Counted from the stretch's first letter, positions 1-8,616 are shown. The stretch is 41,036 nt of DNA from an uncultured Collinsella sp. (GCA_902497025.1 CABVDJ010000018.1:1-41036), one strand, 5' to 3'. The notes: generated by a model from the sequence alone, not told the origin. Numbers and translations: made by a program.

Positions 1-167
1 TCGACACCGCCGAGTTCGCGATCCCCGGCCTTGACGACGAGTTCCGCGTCATCGTGTCTCCGTGGATCCTTTCCTCGCTGATCACCGATCGCCTTGCCGC
101 TTACTACGAGACGGTCACCAAGCACAACCTCAACTACCGTCGCTACTATCACCAGTTCGACTACTAA
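1..167 (+). CDS. SIS-domain sugar-phosphate isomerase/deglycase, C-terminal end (partial)
   Basis: Only the last 54 codons are in the window, read in frame from base 3 to a TAA at 165-167. The tail ends in YRRYYHQFDY, which resembles the C-termini of SIS-domain sugar isomerases of the AgaS/FrlB group, where an Arg/Tyr-rich end follows a helix. The next gene, 73 bases on, resembles the fructoselysine epimerase FrlC, so an FrlB-like deglycase acting on an Amadori-type or related sugar phosphate is an attractive reading. That is inference from context plus a short tail; the SIS fold itself lies outside the window. Confidence 0.5.
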   Translation, partial: DTAEFAIPGLDDEFRVIVSPWILSSLITDRLAAYYETVTKHNLNYRRYYHQFDY

Positions 168-191
168 GAGCAAATAACGTTTGTGTAATTG

Positions 192-218
192 GGCCCCGCT
201 CCTATATGGAACGGGGCC
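192..218 (+). terminator. Hairpin between SIS gene and FrlC-like gene (attenuator or processing stem)
   Basis: An 11-bp G+C-rich stem (192-202 with 208-218, one mismatch) closes a 5-base loop TATAT. No T-run follows, so it is not a classic intrinsic terminator. It may lower expression of the downstream gene or protect the upstream mRNA end. Confidence 0.4.
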
Positions 219-240
219 TCGCTTGGGTTGGAGAGTAATT

Positions 241-1077
241 ATGAGCTATCCCCAGCTTGCCGTCATGAATATCAGCCATCGTTATTTTGACCTTGAGGAG
301 TTCTTTTCTTCGGCAGCGGCCTCGGGCTACACGTGTTGCGAGCTTTGGACCGGGGCGATGCATCTGTATGTCGATTGCCATGGATACGATTCGCTCGAGC
401 AGGTGCGGGAGCTATCACAGCGGTATGGGGTTCGGATTGTGGGGCTTTGTCCCGAACAGAACAACCCCAAGCCGTGGAATATCGCGGCGCGCGGGAATGA
501 GGCGCGCGCCCGCACGCTCGCGTACTTTAAGAACGTTGTGGATATCGCGGCGGAACTTGGAGCCGAGCAGGTCATGGTCTCGAGCGGCTGGGTATTTTTG
601 AACGAGCCGATCGAGGACGCGTGGGGTCGCAGCGCCTCGATGCTGCGTGCGATTGCCGAGCATGCGGGAGAGCGCGGCGTGCGACTGGTGCTCGAGGCCC
701 TACAGCCGGTTGAGTCGATGATCGTGAACTCGGCGGCCGACACGAAGCGCATGATCGAGGCAGTTGATCATCCGGCACTTAAGGCGTGTCTGGATTTGGG
801 CGCTATGGCGGTGGCAGGGGATACCATCGACGATTATTTCGATCTGCTTGGCGATGATGTCGCCCACGTGCATTTTGTCGATGTTGCGGCAGATGGCACG
901 ACGCATCTTGCCTGGGGTGACGGCGACCGCGATATGCGCGCCGACCTGGATAGGTTGGTGGCGCGCGGCTATCGCGGAGTTGTTTCGGCCGAGACCTATG
1001 ACTGGCGCTACTTCGCCAATCCCGCGGCAGCCGACGCTCAGGTTATGGCAGAGTATCGTCGTGCGATTGGCGTCTAG
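241..1077 (+). CDS. FrlC-like sugar-phosphate isomerase/epimerase (TIM barrel, AP-endonuclease-2 fold)
   Basis: A 279-residue protein of the xylose isomerase-like TIM-barrel family. Start chosen at ATG 241 because GGAGAG lies just upstream. Candidate metal ligands of this family are visible in order: Glu in LVLEALQP, Asp in CLDLGAMA, His in VAHVHFVD and Glu in SAETYDWRY. The segment GLCPEQNNPKPWN and the stretch after it resemble E. coli FrlC (fructoselysine 3-epimerase). With an FrlB-like tail directly upstream, the pair may handle fructoselysine/psicoselysine or another glycation-derived sugar. Substrate is inferred; a general sugar epimerase role is nearly certain. Confidence 0.8.
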   Translation: MSYPQLAVMNISHRYFDLEEFFSSAAASGYTCCELWTGAMHLYVDCHGYDSLEQVRELSQRYGVRIVGLCPEQNNPKPWNIAARGNEARARTLAYFKNVVDIAAELGAEQVMVSSGWVFLNEPIEDAWGRSASMLRAIAEHAGERGVRLVLEALQPVESMIVNSAADTKRMIEAVDHPALKACLDLGAMAVAGDTIDDYFDLLGDDVAHVHFVDVAADGTTHLAWGDGDRDMRADLDRLVARGYRGVVSAETYDWRYFANPAAADAQVMAEYRRAIGV

Positions 1078-1181
1078 GTGGGGTTGGGTTGCGGCAATCC
1101 GCCCCTATGTTTCCAAATGAATACGCTGTGAGCCGTGGGAGACGATTCTCCCCGCAAGCACTCTAGTATGCTAAAGTACCC

Positions 1182-1211
1182 AGAAGACCGGCGGAGCTAT
1201 GTCGGTCTTCT
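1182..1211 (+). terminator. Hairpin in the leader of the his operon
   Basis: A perfect 9-bp stem (1182-1190 with 1203-1211) encloses a 12-base loop 37 bases before hisZG and is followed by a weakly T-rich GTTCTATATG. It could end the frlC-like transcript or act as an attenuator for the his operon. No His-codon-rich leader peptide and no T-box sequence were seen nearby, so a known His attenuation mechanism is not supported. Confidence 0.4.
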
Positions 1212-1247
1212 GTTCTATATGAAACACAGCATGAGGAGGCTCACCAG

Positions 1248-2963
1248 ATGACGGCCACACCGTGGGGATTCCGGGACATATTGCCCGAGGAAGCTCAGGC
1301 GCGCGAGGAGATCGCATGTACGGTGAAGGGCTGCTTCAGGGAGCATCATTACCTTCCGGTCGAGACGCCGCTGCTCGAGGACAAGGGTTCGCTCGAGGAA
1401 GGCGGCCGCATTGCGGACACGCCGTTTAAGCTCTTTGATGACGACGGCCGCCTGTTGGTGGTCCGTCCCGACAACACGCTGCCGATCGTGCGCTTGGTTT
1501 CGACCCGTATGCGCGCTGCCGACTTGCCTCTGCGCTTACGTTACGAGGCGCCGGTGGTTCGCGAGTGTCAGCGCAATGCCGGTGGTTCGCGCCAGTTTAC
1601 GCAGATGGGCTTTGAGCTTATCGGCGCGGGCGATACCTCGGGCGATGTCGAGATTGTCTCGCTGGTCGCCGAGGCCGTGCGCGAGCTGGCACTTCCCGAT
1701 GCGCGCATTATCGCAGGCAGCGTGCGTCCTTTTAAGGAATTGCTCGCGGTATGCGAGGATCGTGAGCTGGCTGCCGAGGCCCTGCGCTGCGTGCATGCCA
1801 ACGACTTTGTGGGCCTCGATGCCCGCGTGGCTGCCAGCGCCGAGTCCGATGCCGTCAAGGCCGCCATTAGCGAGCTGCCGCGCCTGCACGGTGGTGCCGA
1901 GGTGCTCGACCGCGTGGATGCGCTGCTGGGGGCTGCCGGCATCGTCGCGCCGCTGACGCGCGAGCTGCGTGCCCTGGTCGAGGGCCTGGCTCCCGGGGAT
2001 GCCCAGGTGCTGTCCTTCGACTTCTCCATCATGAACTCTTTTGATTACTACACGGGCTTGGTCTTTAAGGCCTATGCCGGCGGCCTGCCCGATCCGGTCG
2101 GTTCGGGCGGTCGCTACGACTCCATCTTTACCGGCGCGTTCGGCGACGGCATCGAGGTGCCGGCGGCGGGCTTCGCCTTTTCGCTCGAGCGTCTGGAGGC
2201 CGCGCGCACCTCGGCCGAGGACGCCGCTTCCGATGGTGATCACGCCGCGGGCCGTGGCGCCGAGGGTCCGCTGCGCATCGCCGTGCCCAAGGGCTCGCTT
2301 AAGGCTGATACGCTCGACGTGCTCGAGGCCGCGGGCCTGGACGTCTCTGAGCTGCGCGACCCCGGCCGTCACCTGATTGTGCGCGGTCGCGACACGCGCG
2401 CCGGCGAGGGCATGGTCGGCGATATCGAGTTTGTCATCGTGCGCCCCAGCGACGCGCCCGCCTTTGTGGGCCGCGGCGGTGCCGATTGCGGCATCTGCGG
2501 CCGGGACTCGCTTATCGAGGCAGACCTCAACCTACTGCAGCTGGTCGATCTGGGCTACGGCCTGTGCACCTTTATCGAGGCGGAGCCCGCGTGGCGCGCC
2601 GGCCGGGCCGAGCGCAACTATGCCCGCCGCGGTTCGCTTCGCGTGGCAACCAAGTACCCTCGCATCGCGAGTGCCTGGTATGCCGAGCGCGGCGTGAACG
2701 CCGACATCGTTTCGCTGCACGGCAACATCGAGCTGGGCCCCATCGTCGGCATGACCGATCGCATCGTGGATATTACTGCTACGGGCGCAACGCTGCGCGA
2801 CAACGACCTGGTCATCACCGGCCGCATCATGGACTGCACGGCCCGTTTCTTTGTCAACCCGGGCGCCGCTCGCCTGGACCCGCGCGTGCGCAATCTGGCC
2901 GATCGCTTGGCGGCAGCCGTGAAGGACAAGCATTTTGAGCCCGTTGCGGGCTCGGCACAATAG
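1248..2963 (+). CDS. hisZG: Fused ATP phosphoribosyltransferase: HisZ regulatory domain + short-form HisG
   Basis: A 571-residue fusion for the first step of histidine synthesis (ATP + PRPP to phosphoribosyl-ATP). Residues 1-320 are a HisRS-like HisZ domain (GFRDILPEEA near the N-terminus, VRPDNTLPIVRL at 72-83, FDYYTG at 265-270, GSGGRYD at 285-291). A polar linker (about 321-341) joins a short-form HisG beginning LRIAVPKGSLK, with the PRPP-binding loop DITATGATL at 508-516. Short HisG normally needs a separate HisZ partner for activity and feedback control; here both are one chain, with no stop or frameshift between them. Start ATG 1248 has GAGGAGG upstream. First gene of the operon. Confidence 0.93.
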   Translation: MTATPWGFRDILPEEAQAREEIACTVKGCFREHHYLPVETPLLEDKGSLEEGGRIADTPFKLFDDDGRLLVVRPDNTLPIVRLVSTRMRAADLPLRLRYEAPVVRECQRNAGGSRQFTQMGFELIGAGDTSGDVEIVSLVAEAVRELALPDARIIAGSVRPFKELLAVCEDRELAAEALRCVHANDFVGLDARVAASAESDAVKAAISELPRLHGGAEVLDRVDALLGAAGIVAPLTRELRALVEGLAPGDAQVLSFDFSIMNSFDYYTGLVFKAYAGGLPDPVGSGGRYDSIFTGAFGDGIEVPAAGFAFSLERLEAARTSAEDAASDGDHAAGRGAEGPLRIAVPKGSLKADTLDVLEAAGLDVSELRDPGRHLIVRGRDTRAGEGMVGDIEFVIVRPSDAPAFVGRGGADCGICGRDSLIEADLNLLQLVDLGYGLCTFIEAEPAWRAGRAERNYARRGSLRVATKYPRIASAWYAERGVNADIVSLHGNIELGPIVGMTDRIVDITATGATLRDNDLVITGRIMDCTARFFVNPGAARLDPRVRNLADRLAAAVKDKHFEPVAGSAQ

Positions 2964-3068
2964 TGCGAGCACGCACGGGCGCCCCAACGTCTGGGCTGCG
3001 GGCTGATTGGCGCCGCCGCCCGGCCTCTCGTTTTTCGAACATAACCTCGACCGATAGGGGATACCGAT

Positions 3069-4502
3069 ATGAAGACTATCATGCTTGCTCCCGGTGAGCG
3101 TCTCGTTACCAACCAGCTCAACCGCAAGGGCGTGCTGCCACAAAACATCGTCGACGCCGCCCGCGATATCGTGGCCAACGTGCGTGCCAACGGCGATGCT
3201 GCGGTGCGCGATTACTGTCAGCGTTTTGACGGCGTTGAGCTGCAGAGCTTCCGTCTGCCGCAAGAGCAGATCGATGCCGCGCTCGAAGGTCTCGATCCGG
3301 CCTTTGTCGCCGCGCTCGAGAAGGCTGCACGCCAGATTCGCGAGTTCCACCAGCGCGAGGTCGAGCAGAGCTGGTTTACCACGCGCCCGGACGGCACGAT
3401 GCTCGGCGTTAAGGTGACCCCGCTCGCGGCGGCTGGCATCTATGTGCCGGGCGGTCGCGCGCAGTATCCCTCCACGGTGCTCATGAACGCCATTCCCGCC
3501 AAGGTTGCCGGCGTCAAGCGCGTGGTTATGGTGACCCCGCCGCAAAAGGACGGCCTGATCAGCCCCTACACGCTCGCCGCGGCAAAGCTCGGCGGCGTGG
3601 ACGAAATCTATATGGTGGGCGGCGCCCAGGCCGTGGCCGCGCTGGCATACGGTACCGAGACCATTCCGCGCGTCGACAAAATCACCGGCCCGGGCAACGC
3701 CTTTGTTGCCGCTGCCAAGCAGATCGTCTCCGGCGACGTGGGAATCGATATGGTCGCTGGCCCCTCCGAGGTTTGTGTGCTGGCCGATGCCACGGCCAAG
3801 CCCATGGTGGTCGCGGCCGACCTGATGGCCCAGGCCGAGCACGATCCGCTGGCAGCCTGCTATCTGGTGACCTGCGACGAGCAGTTTGCGCGCGAGGTCG
3901 AGGTGGGTATCGACATCCTGGTAGCGCAGTCGCCGCGTGCCGAGATCACGCGCGCCTCGCTCGATAACGAGGGCACCATCGTGGTGGCCGCCGACATGGC
4001 TGCCGCCGTCGAGGCAGTGAACACCGTGGCGCCCGAGCACCTGGAGCTGCACTGCAAGGATGCGATGGGCCTGCTCGGCGGTATCCGCAACGCCGGTGCC
4101 ATCTTTGTGGGCGCTTGGAGCTCCGAGCCGCTCGGCGATTATGTTGCCGGCCCCAACCACACGCTGCCGACCGGCGGCACGGCCATGTTCTCCAACCCGC
4201 TTTCGGTCGAAGAGTTCGTTAAGCGCTCGAGTGTCATTTGCTATACGCCCGAGGGGCTGCTCTCCGACGCCCCCGCTACGCAGCGCCTGGCCGAGGCCGA
4301 GGGCCTGTGGGCGCACGCGCTTTCCGCCGCTCTCCGTCGCCGCGTGTTGGAGCAGGGCGAGGATGCCGTGAGTGCCGAGTCGCTGGTCGCGGCCGACCTG
4401 ACCAAGGTCGCCTGGCCGGGCGACGCCGTGGCGACGGTTGCCGAGGGTGTGGACCTGGCGGCGGCGGGCGGTGCCGCTGGCGCGGTCGTCGGGGAGGCCT
4501 AA
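3069..4502 (+). CDS. hisD: Histidinol dehydrogenase
   Basis: 477 residues; catalyses the last two oxidations, histidinol to histidine, with NAD+. All key positions are visible: Zn ligands Q255, H258, D357 and H416, and the catalytic pair E323-H324 in APEHLE. Glycine-rich GGAQAVAALAYG and ITGPGN mark the nucleotide-binding region. The protein is about 40 residues longer than E. coli HisD; the excess is an Ala/Gly/Val-rich tail after the conserved end. It lies 105 bases after hisZG and 1 base before hisC, so translation with hisC is probably coupled. Confidence 0.96.
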   Translation: MKTIMLAPGERLVTNQLNRKGVLPQNIVDAARDIVANVRANGDAAVRDYCQRFDGVELQSFRLPQEQIDAALEGLDPAFVAALEKAARQIREFHQREVEQSWFTTRPDGTMLGVKVTPLAAAGIYVPGGRAQYPSTVLMNAIPAKVAGVKRVVMVTPPQKDGLISPYTLAAAKLGGVDEIYMVGGAQAVAALAYGTETIPRVDKITGPGNAFVAAAKQIVSGDVGIDMVAGPSEVCVLADATAKPMVVAADLMAQAEHDPLAACYLVTCDEQFAREVEVGIDILVAQSPRAEITRASLDNEGTIVVAADMAAAVEAVNTVAPEHLELHCKDAMGLLGGIRNAGAIFVGAWSSEPLGDYVAGPNHTLPTGGTAMFSNPLSVEEFVKRSSVICYTPEGLLSDAPATQRLAEAEGLWAHALSAALRRRVLEQGEDAVSAESLVAADLTKVAWPGDAVATVAEGVDLAAAGGAAGAVVGEA

Positions 4503-4503
4503 T

Positions 4504-5619
4504 ATGGCCGAGCTGACGTCTCGCATGAAGGAGCTCGTCCAGCCCTACTTGGCCGGTATTGAGCCCTACGATCCCAACTTTACGCCTACGCGCATCAACC
4601 TTTCGGCCAACGAGAACACCTATCCCGTGCCGGCCGGCGTGCGCGAGGCGATCGACGCGGCCCTGGCTGCCACGCCGCTCAACCGCTACCCCGATCCCAT
4701 GTCGAACGACCTGCGCGATGAGCTGGCTGCCTGGCATGGCGTGACGCGCGAGAATATCTGCGTGGGCAACGGTGGCGACGAGCTGCTCTATAACTACCTG
4801 CTGGCGTTTGGCGGCGCGGGGAGGACCCTGCTCAACTGCCCGCCTTGCTTTAGCGAGTATGCGTTCTTTGCGTCGCTCTGTCAGACCGAGGTGCGCGACG
4901 TGTGGCGCGACCCGGCGACCTTTGAACTCGACCAGGCGGCTGTGCTCGCGGCCGCGCCCGAGTGCAACCTGACAATCGTGACCTCGCCCAATAACCCCAC
5001 GGGCGACGCGGCTTCGCTCGACTTTGTCGCGGCCCTGTGCGATGCGTGCCCCGGCATGGTCATGGTCGACGAGGCCTACGTTGAGTTTGCCGACGATTCG
5101 TTTGGCGCGGCCACCACGGCACAGGGGCTTATCGCCGAGCATCCCAACCTGGTGATTCTGCATACACTGTCCAAGGCGTTTGGCGCTGCTGGTACGCGTC
5201 TGGGTTACGTGGTCGCGGCGCCGGAAGTCATCGACGTGTTCGCGGCGATTCGCCAGATCTATTCGGTCAACGTGCTGAGCCAGGCGGCAGCACTTGCCTG
5301 CGTGCGTGCCCGCGATGCGTACGCGCCCGTGGTGGCGCAGGTCGCATCCGAGCGCGAGCGCGAGCTGGCCGCCCTGCGCGCGATGGCTACCGAGGGCCTG
5401 CCCGTGGAGGCGTGGCCGAGCGCGGCGAACTTTGTGCTCGTGCGCACGCCGCACGCCACGCGCGTGCGCGAGCGTCTGCGCGACGAGTATTCGATTTTGG
5501 TGCGCGACTTTAGCTACGCGCCGGGGCTTGCGGACTGTCTGCGCATTACCGTGGGTACCCCGCAGGAAAACGACGAGGTGCTGGCTGCGTTTGCCGCGCT
5601 GGTGAAGGAGGAGATGTAG
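4504..5619 (+). CDS. hisC: Histidinol-phosphate aminotransferase
   Basis: 371-residue PLP-dependent fold-type I aminotransferase converting imidazole-acetol phosphate to histidinol phosphate. The PLP lysine is K224 in TLSKAFG, the substrate/PLP motif SPNNPTGD is at 161-168, and VDEAYVEF (188-195) holds the ring-stacking Asp/Tyr region. ATG 4504 sits one base after the hisD stop; the alternative upstream in-frame start would overlap hisD deeply and is rejected. Confidence 0.95.
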   Translation: MAELTSRMKELVQPYLAGIEPYDPNFTPTRINLSANENTYPVPAGVREAIDAALAATPLNRYPDPMSNDLRDELAAWHGVTRENICVGNGGDELLYNYLLAFGGAGRTLLNCPPCFSEYAFFASLCQTEVRDVWRDPATFELDQAAVLAAAPECNLTIVTSPNNPTGDAASLDFVAALCDACPGMVMVDEAYVEFADDSFGAATTAQGLIAEHPNLVILHTLSKAFGAAGTRLGYVVAAPEVIDVFAAIRQIYSVNVLSQAAALACVRARDAYAPVVAQVASERERELAALRAMATEGLPVEAWPSAANFVLVRTPHATRVRERLRDEYSILVRDFSYAPGLADCLRITVGTPQENDEVLAAFAALVKEEM

Positions 5620-6207
5620 ATGGGCCGTTATGCCGAGGTAACCCGTAAGACGGGTGAGACCGATATTGTCGTAAAGCTCGACCTGGATGGAAGCGGCGTG
5701 TGCGATATTTCGACCGGCGTGCCGTTTTTCGACCACATGCTCAACGCCTTTGGCCGTCATGGTTTGTTTGATTTGACGGTGCGCGCGGTGGGCGACGTCG
5801 AGGTCGATGCGCATCACACCGTCGAGGACACGGGCATTGTGCTGGGTGAGGCGTTTTGCCAAACGCTGAGTGACAAGGTGGGCATTACGCGCTTTGCCGA
5901 CGCGGCGATTGCCATGGACGAGACGCTTGTGATGGCTGCTGTTGATATTTCGGGCCGCGGGCAGGCTTACTGCGAGCTGCCCGTGCCGACCGAGCGCGTG
6001 GGCACCTTTGATACCGAGCTGGCTGTCGAGTTCTTCTACGCCTTCGCGCGCGACGCCAAACTCACGCTGCACGTGCGCGAGCTGGCGGGCGGTAACTCGC
6101 ATCACATTATCGAGGCTGCCTTTAAGGCCGTGGGCCGCACGATGCGCCGCGCCTGCGAGCTCGATCCCCGCGTGCAGGGCATCCCCAGCACCAAGGGCTC
6201 GCTGTAG
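5620..6207 (+). CDS. hisB: Imidazoleglycerol-phosphate dehydratase
   Basis: 195 residues, the normal length for the monofunctional dehydratase. Metal-binding histidine motifs are complete: FFDHMLNAFGRHG, DAHHTVEDTG (63-72) and GGNSHHIIEAAF near the C-terminus. Start ATG immediately follows the hisC stop. There is no N-terminal HAD phosphatase domain as in the E. coli HisB fusion, so histidinol-phosphatase must be encoded elsewhere (see the PHP gene ending at 9705). Confidence 0.96.
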   Translation: MGRYAEVTRKTGETDIVVKLDLDGSGVCDISTGVPFFDHMLNAFGRHGLFDLTVRAVGDVEVDAHHTVEDTGIVLGEAFCQTLSDKVGITRFADAAIAMDETLVMAAVDISGRGQAYCELPVPTERVGTFDTELAVEFFYAFARDAKLTLHVRELAGGNSHHIIEAAFKAVGRTMRRACELDPRVQGIPSTKGSL

Positions 6208-6221
6208 CAGACTGGCCAATA

Positions 6222-6262
6222 AAAACCACCACCAAGGGGACGGGTACCTTCGTGGTGGTTTT
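6222..6262 (+). terminator. Strong hairpin between hisB and hisH
   Basis: A 16-bp stem with a single mismatch (6222-6237 with 6247-6262) and a 9-base loop. It starts with AAAA and ends with TTTT, so it could act in both directions. It lies inside the operon and would be expected to cause partial termination or mRNA stabilisation, setting a lower level for hisH-A-F. Confidence 0.6.
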
Positions 6263-6288
6263 GGAAGAAGATGAGGAGGAGGGGTCGC

Positions 6289-6990
6289 GTGGGCGAACCG
6301 AAGATCGTGGTGGTCGACTACCACAAGGGCAATCTGTCGAGCGTGGTGCGCGGGCTTGCGCGCGCCGGCGCCGTTGCCTGCACGTCGGACGATCCGGAGC
6401 AGATTCGCGCTGCCGACGGCCTGGTCATCCCAGGTGTGGGCGCCTTCTACGACGCGATCGCCTTTATGCGCCAGAGCGGCGAGGCGGACGCGGCGCTCGA
6501 CGCCGTTGCCGCCGGAACTCCGCTGCTCGGCATCTGCCTGGGCCTTCAATTATTTTTTGAACGCGGCAACGAGGGGGTGCCGGCGGACGAGGGCGTGGTC
6601 GCCGACGGCAACACCCCCGAGCAGGCCGGTGGCCCCTGGGTCGATGGCCTGGGCATTATGCGCGGTTCGTGTACGCGCCTGGAGCCGAGCCGCCTGAAGG
6701 TGCCGCACGTGGGGTGGGACCAGGTGCACATGACGCCCGCCGGTGCGGCCGATCCGTTGCTTGTCGGTTTTGCCGAGGGCGCCAACATGTACTTCGCCCA
6801 CAGCTACGCGGTGGCAGACGACGCCGATGCCGCCGATGTGCTGGCGCGCACGCACTATACGCGGAGCTTTCCGTGCATCGTGCGCCACGGCAACGTGTGG
6901 GGCTGCCAGTTCCATCCCGAGAAATCCTCCGCGCTGGGTCAGCGCATCCTTAAGAACTTCGTGAGCATCGTCGAGGGGGCCGGCCGATGA
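6289..6990 (+). CDS. hisH: Imidazole glycerol phosphate synthase, glutamine amidotransferase subunit
   Basis: 233 residues from GTG 6289. That start is preferred over ATG 6271 because AGGAGGAGGGG lies directly before the GTG and would itself be translated from the ATG. Class I amidotransferase triad: nucleophile C83 in LLGICLG, H209 and E211 in CQFHPEKS. It supplies ammonia from glutamine to HisF. The protein is about 30 residues longer than common HisH because of an insert around residues 92-127, after the nucleophile strand. The stop overlaps the hisA start (ATGA). Confidence 0.93.
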   Translation: MGEPKIVVVDYHKGNLSSVVRGLARAGAVACTSDDPEQIRAADGLVIPGVGAFYDAIAFMRQSGEADAALDAVAAGTPLLGICLGLQLFFERGNEGVPADEGVVADGNTPEQAGGPWVDGLGIMRGSCTRLEPSRLKVPHVGWDQVHMTPAGAADPLLVGFAEGANMYFAHSYAVADDADAADVLARTHYTRSFPCIVRHGNVWGCQFHPEKSSALGQRILKNFVSIVEGAGR

Positions 6991-7730
6991 TTCTGTTTCC
7001 CGCAATCGATTTGATCGGCGGCAAGGTCGTGCGCCTGGAGCGCGGCGACCGGAACCGCTGCAAGGTATATTCCGACGATCCCGTGGCAGTTGCCCGTTCC
7101 TTTGCCGAGCAGGGTGCGAGCTGGGTGCACGTCGTCGACCTGTCCGCTGCCTTTGGCGAGGACGAGGACGCGTGCGCTGTCAACTCGGCGGCGATCGAGG
7201 CCATCTGCGGCGTCGACGGTCTGTCCGTGGACGTGGGCGGCGGCGTTCGCTCGCTTGCGCGCATCGACGAGCTGGCCGGCTATGGTGCTCGCCGCATTGC
7301 GCTGGGCACGGTGCTCGTGACCGAGCCGGGATTTGCCGAGGTGGCGGCTCGCGGATTTGGCGAGCTGCTGGTGGCAGATATCGCCGCCCGTGACGGCCAG
7401 GTCAAGGTGAATGGTTGGCGCGACGGCGCGGGTGTGGCACTCGACGATGCCGTGGCGCAGCTCACCGAGCTGGGCTTTAAACACCTGGTCTATACCGATA
7501 TCGCGCGCGACGGCATGCAGACGGGCATCGACGTGGCAGCATATCGCCATGTGGCCGAGGTCGCGGGCTTTCCCGTCGTGGCTTCGGGCGGTATCTCGAC
7601 ACTCGACGATATCCGCGCGCTTGCCGCGGTGGGCGAGGATGCCATCGAGGGCGCCATTACTGGTCGTGCGCTCTACGAGGGCAACTTTACGCTGGTACAG
7701 GCGCTGGCCGCTGCCCGAGGGGAGGAGTAG
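6987..7730 (+). CDS. hisA: Phosphoribosylformimino-AICAR phosphate isomerase
   Basis: 247-residue (beta/alpha)8 barrel isomerising ProFAR to PRFAR. Catalytic aspartates D8 (FPAIDLIGGKVVRL) and D131 (VADIAARDG) are present, as are the phosphate-binding VDVGGGVR and VVASGGIS. Overlaps hisH by 4 bases. In many actinobacteria this protein (PriA) also performs the TrpF reaction; nothing here decides that. Confidence 0.94.
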   Translation: MILFPAIDLIGGKVVRLERGDRNRCKVYSDDPVAVARSFAEQGASWVHVVDLSAAFGEDEDACAVNSAAIEAICGVDGLSVDVGGGVRSLARIDELAGYGARRIALGTVLVTEPGFAEVAARGFGELLVADIAARDGQVKVNGWRDGAGVALDDAVAQLTELGFKHLVYTDIARDGMQTGIDVAAYRHVAEVAGFPVVASGGISTLDDIRALAAVGEDAIEGAITGRALYEGNFTLVQALAAARGEE

Positions 7731-7733
7731 CCC

Positions 7734-8516
7734 ATGCTTACCAAGCGCGTAATTCCCTGTCTGGATGTTAAGGACGGCCGTGTGGTCAAGGGCGTCAACT
7801 TTGTGAGTCTGCGCGATGCGGGCGACCCGGTGGAGCTGGCCCGCGCCTACGATCGCGAGGGTGCGGACGAGGTCGTCTTTCTGGATATTACCGCCACGAG
7901 TGACAACCGCGCGACGACTATCGAGATGGCGGCGCATGCGGCCGAGGAGCTGGCCATTCCCTATACCGTGGGCGGCGGCTTTCGCGACTTGGCGGGCATG
8001 CGGACCATGGTTGCCGCCGGCGCCGACAAGGTGTCGCTTAACTCTGCCGCCGTGTGCGATCCGTCATTGATCAGCCAGGCCGCCGCGGCGTTTGGCAGCC
8101 AGGCCGTGGTCGTAGCGATCGATGCCAAGCGCGTCGGTTTGCCCGGAGCATCCGGTGCCGACAAGTGGGAGGTCTTTACCGCAGGAGGCCGCAACGCCAC
8201 GGGTATCGATGCGGTGGCGTGGGCCGAGGAAGCGGCTCGTCGCGGCGCCGGTGAGATCTTGCTCACCAGCATGGATCGCGACGGCACCAAGGCTGGCTTC
8301 GATCTGGCGCTCACCCGTGCCGTGGCGCGCGCGGTGCCGATTCCCGTCATCGCGAGCGGCGGCGTGGGCACGCTCGAGCATTTTGCCGAGGGCGTGATCG
8401 AGGGCGAAGCCGACGCCGTGCTGGCGGCCAGCGTCTTTCACTTTGGAACCTTCAGCATTCGCGAAGTCAAAGAGTATATGGCCTCTCAAGGTATTCCTGT
8501 GAGATTGGACTTCTAA
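7734..8516 (+). CDS. hisF: Imidazole glycerol phosphate synthase, cyclase subunit
   Basis: 260-residue barrel that closes the imidazole ring with ammonia from HisH. Catalytic D11 (IPCLDVKDGRVVKG) and D130 (VVVAIDAKRV) are present, with phosphate-binding VGGGFRD and IASGGVGT. Three bases after hisA. The 142-base gap after it holds a long hairpin. Confidence 0.96.
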   Translation: MLTKRVIPCLDVKDGRVVKGVNFVSLRDAGDPVELARAYDREGADEVVFLDITATSDNRATTIEMAAHAAEELAIPYTVGGGFRDLAGMRTMVAAGADKVSLNSAAVCDPSLISQAAAAFGSQAVVVAIDAKRVGLPGASGADKWEVFTAGGRNATGIDAVAWAEEAARRGAGEILLTSMDRDGTKAGFDLALTRAVARAVPIPVIASGGVGTLEHFAEGVIEGEADAVLAASVFHFGTFSIREVKEYMASQGIPVRLDF

Positions 8517-8529
8517 TGCTGCGGCTTGC

Positions 8530-8616
8530 CCAGGCACCCGACCTTCCGGCTCCAACCCTCCTCGCGTACTTAAGTACGCGTCGTCGGGCTTGTCGCTCGG
8601 AATCTCGGGCACCTGG
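8530..8616. repeat. 87-bp imperfect palindrome between hisF and hisI
   Basis: The centre is a perfect 18-bp palindrome, CGCGTACTTAAGTACGCG (8563-8580). Pairing resumes outward in blocks, ending with 8530-8541 against 8605-8616 (10 of 12 pairs). The whole element therefore folds back on itself as one long interrupted stem. It looks like a REP-type element inserted in the operon. No coding potential is seen. Confidence 0.65.

Noticed and set aside
327..778. Several open frames on the - strand under the FrlC-like gene
   Set aside because: They are shadows of a strongly coding + strand gene with complete metal-ligand motifs; high G+C keeps stop codons rare in all frames.
1141..1247. T-box or His attenuator in front of hisZG
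   Set aside because: No conserved T-box antiterminator sequence and no run of His codons; only a single short hairpin is present.
2532..6549. Very long - strand open frames (664 and 757 codons) beneath hisD to hisH
   Set aside because: They are antisense to clear his genes, span gene borders, and have low-complexity His/Arg/Gly-rich translations with no motifs.
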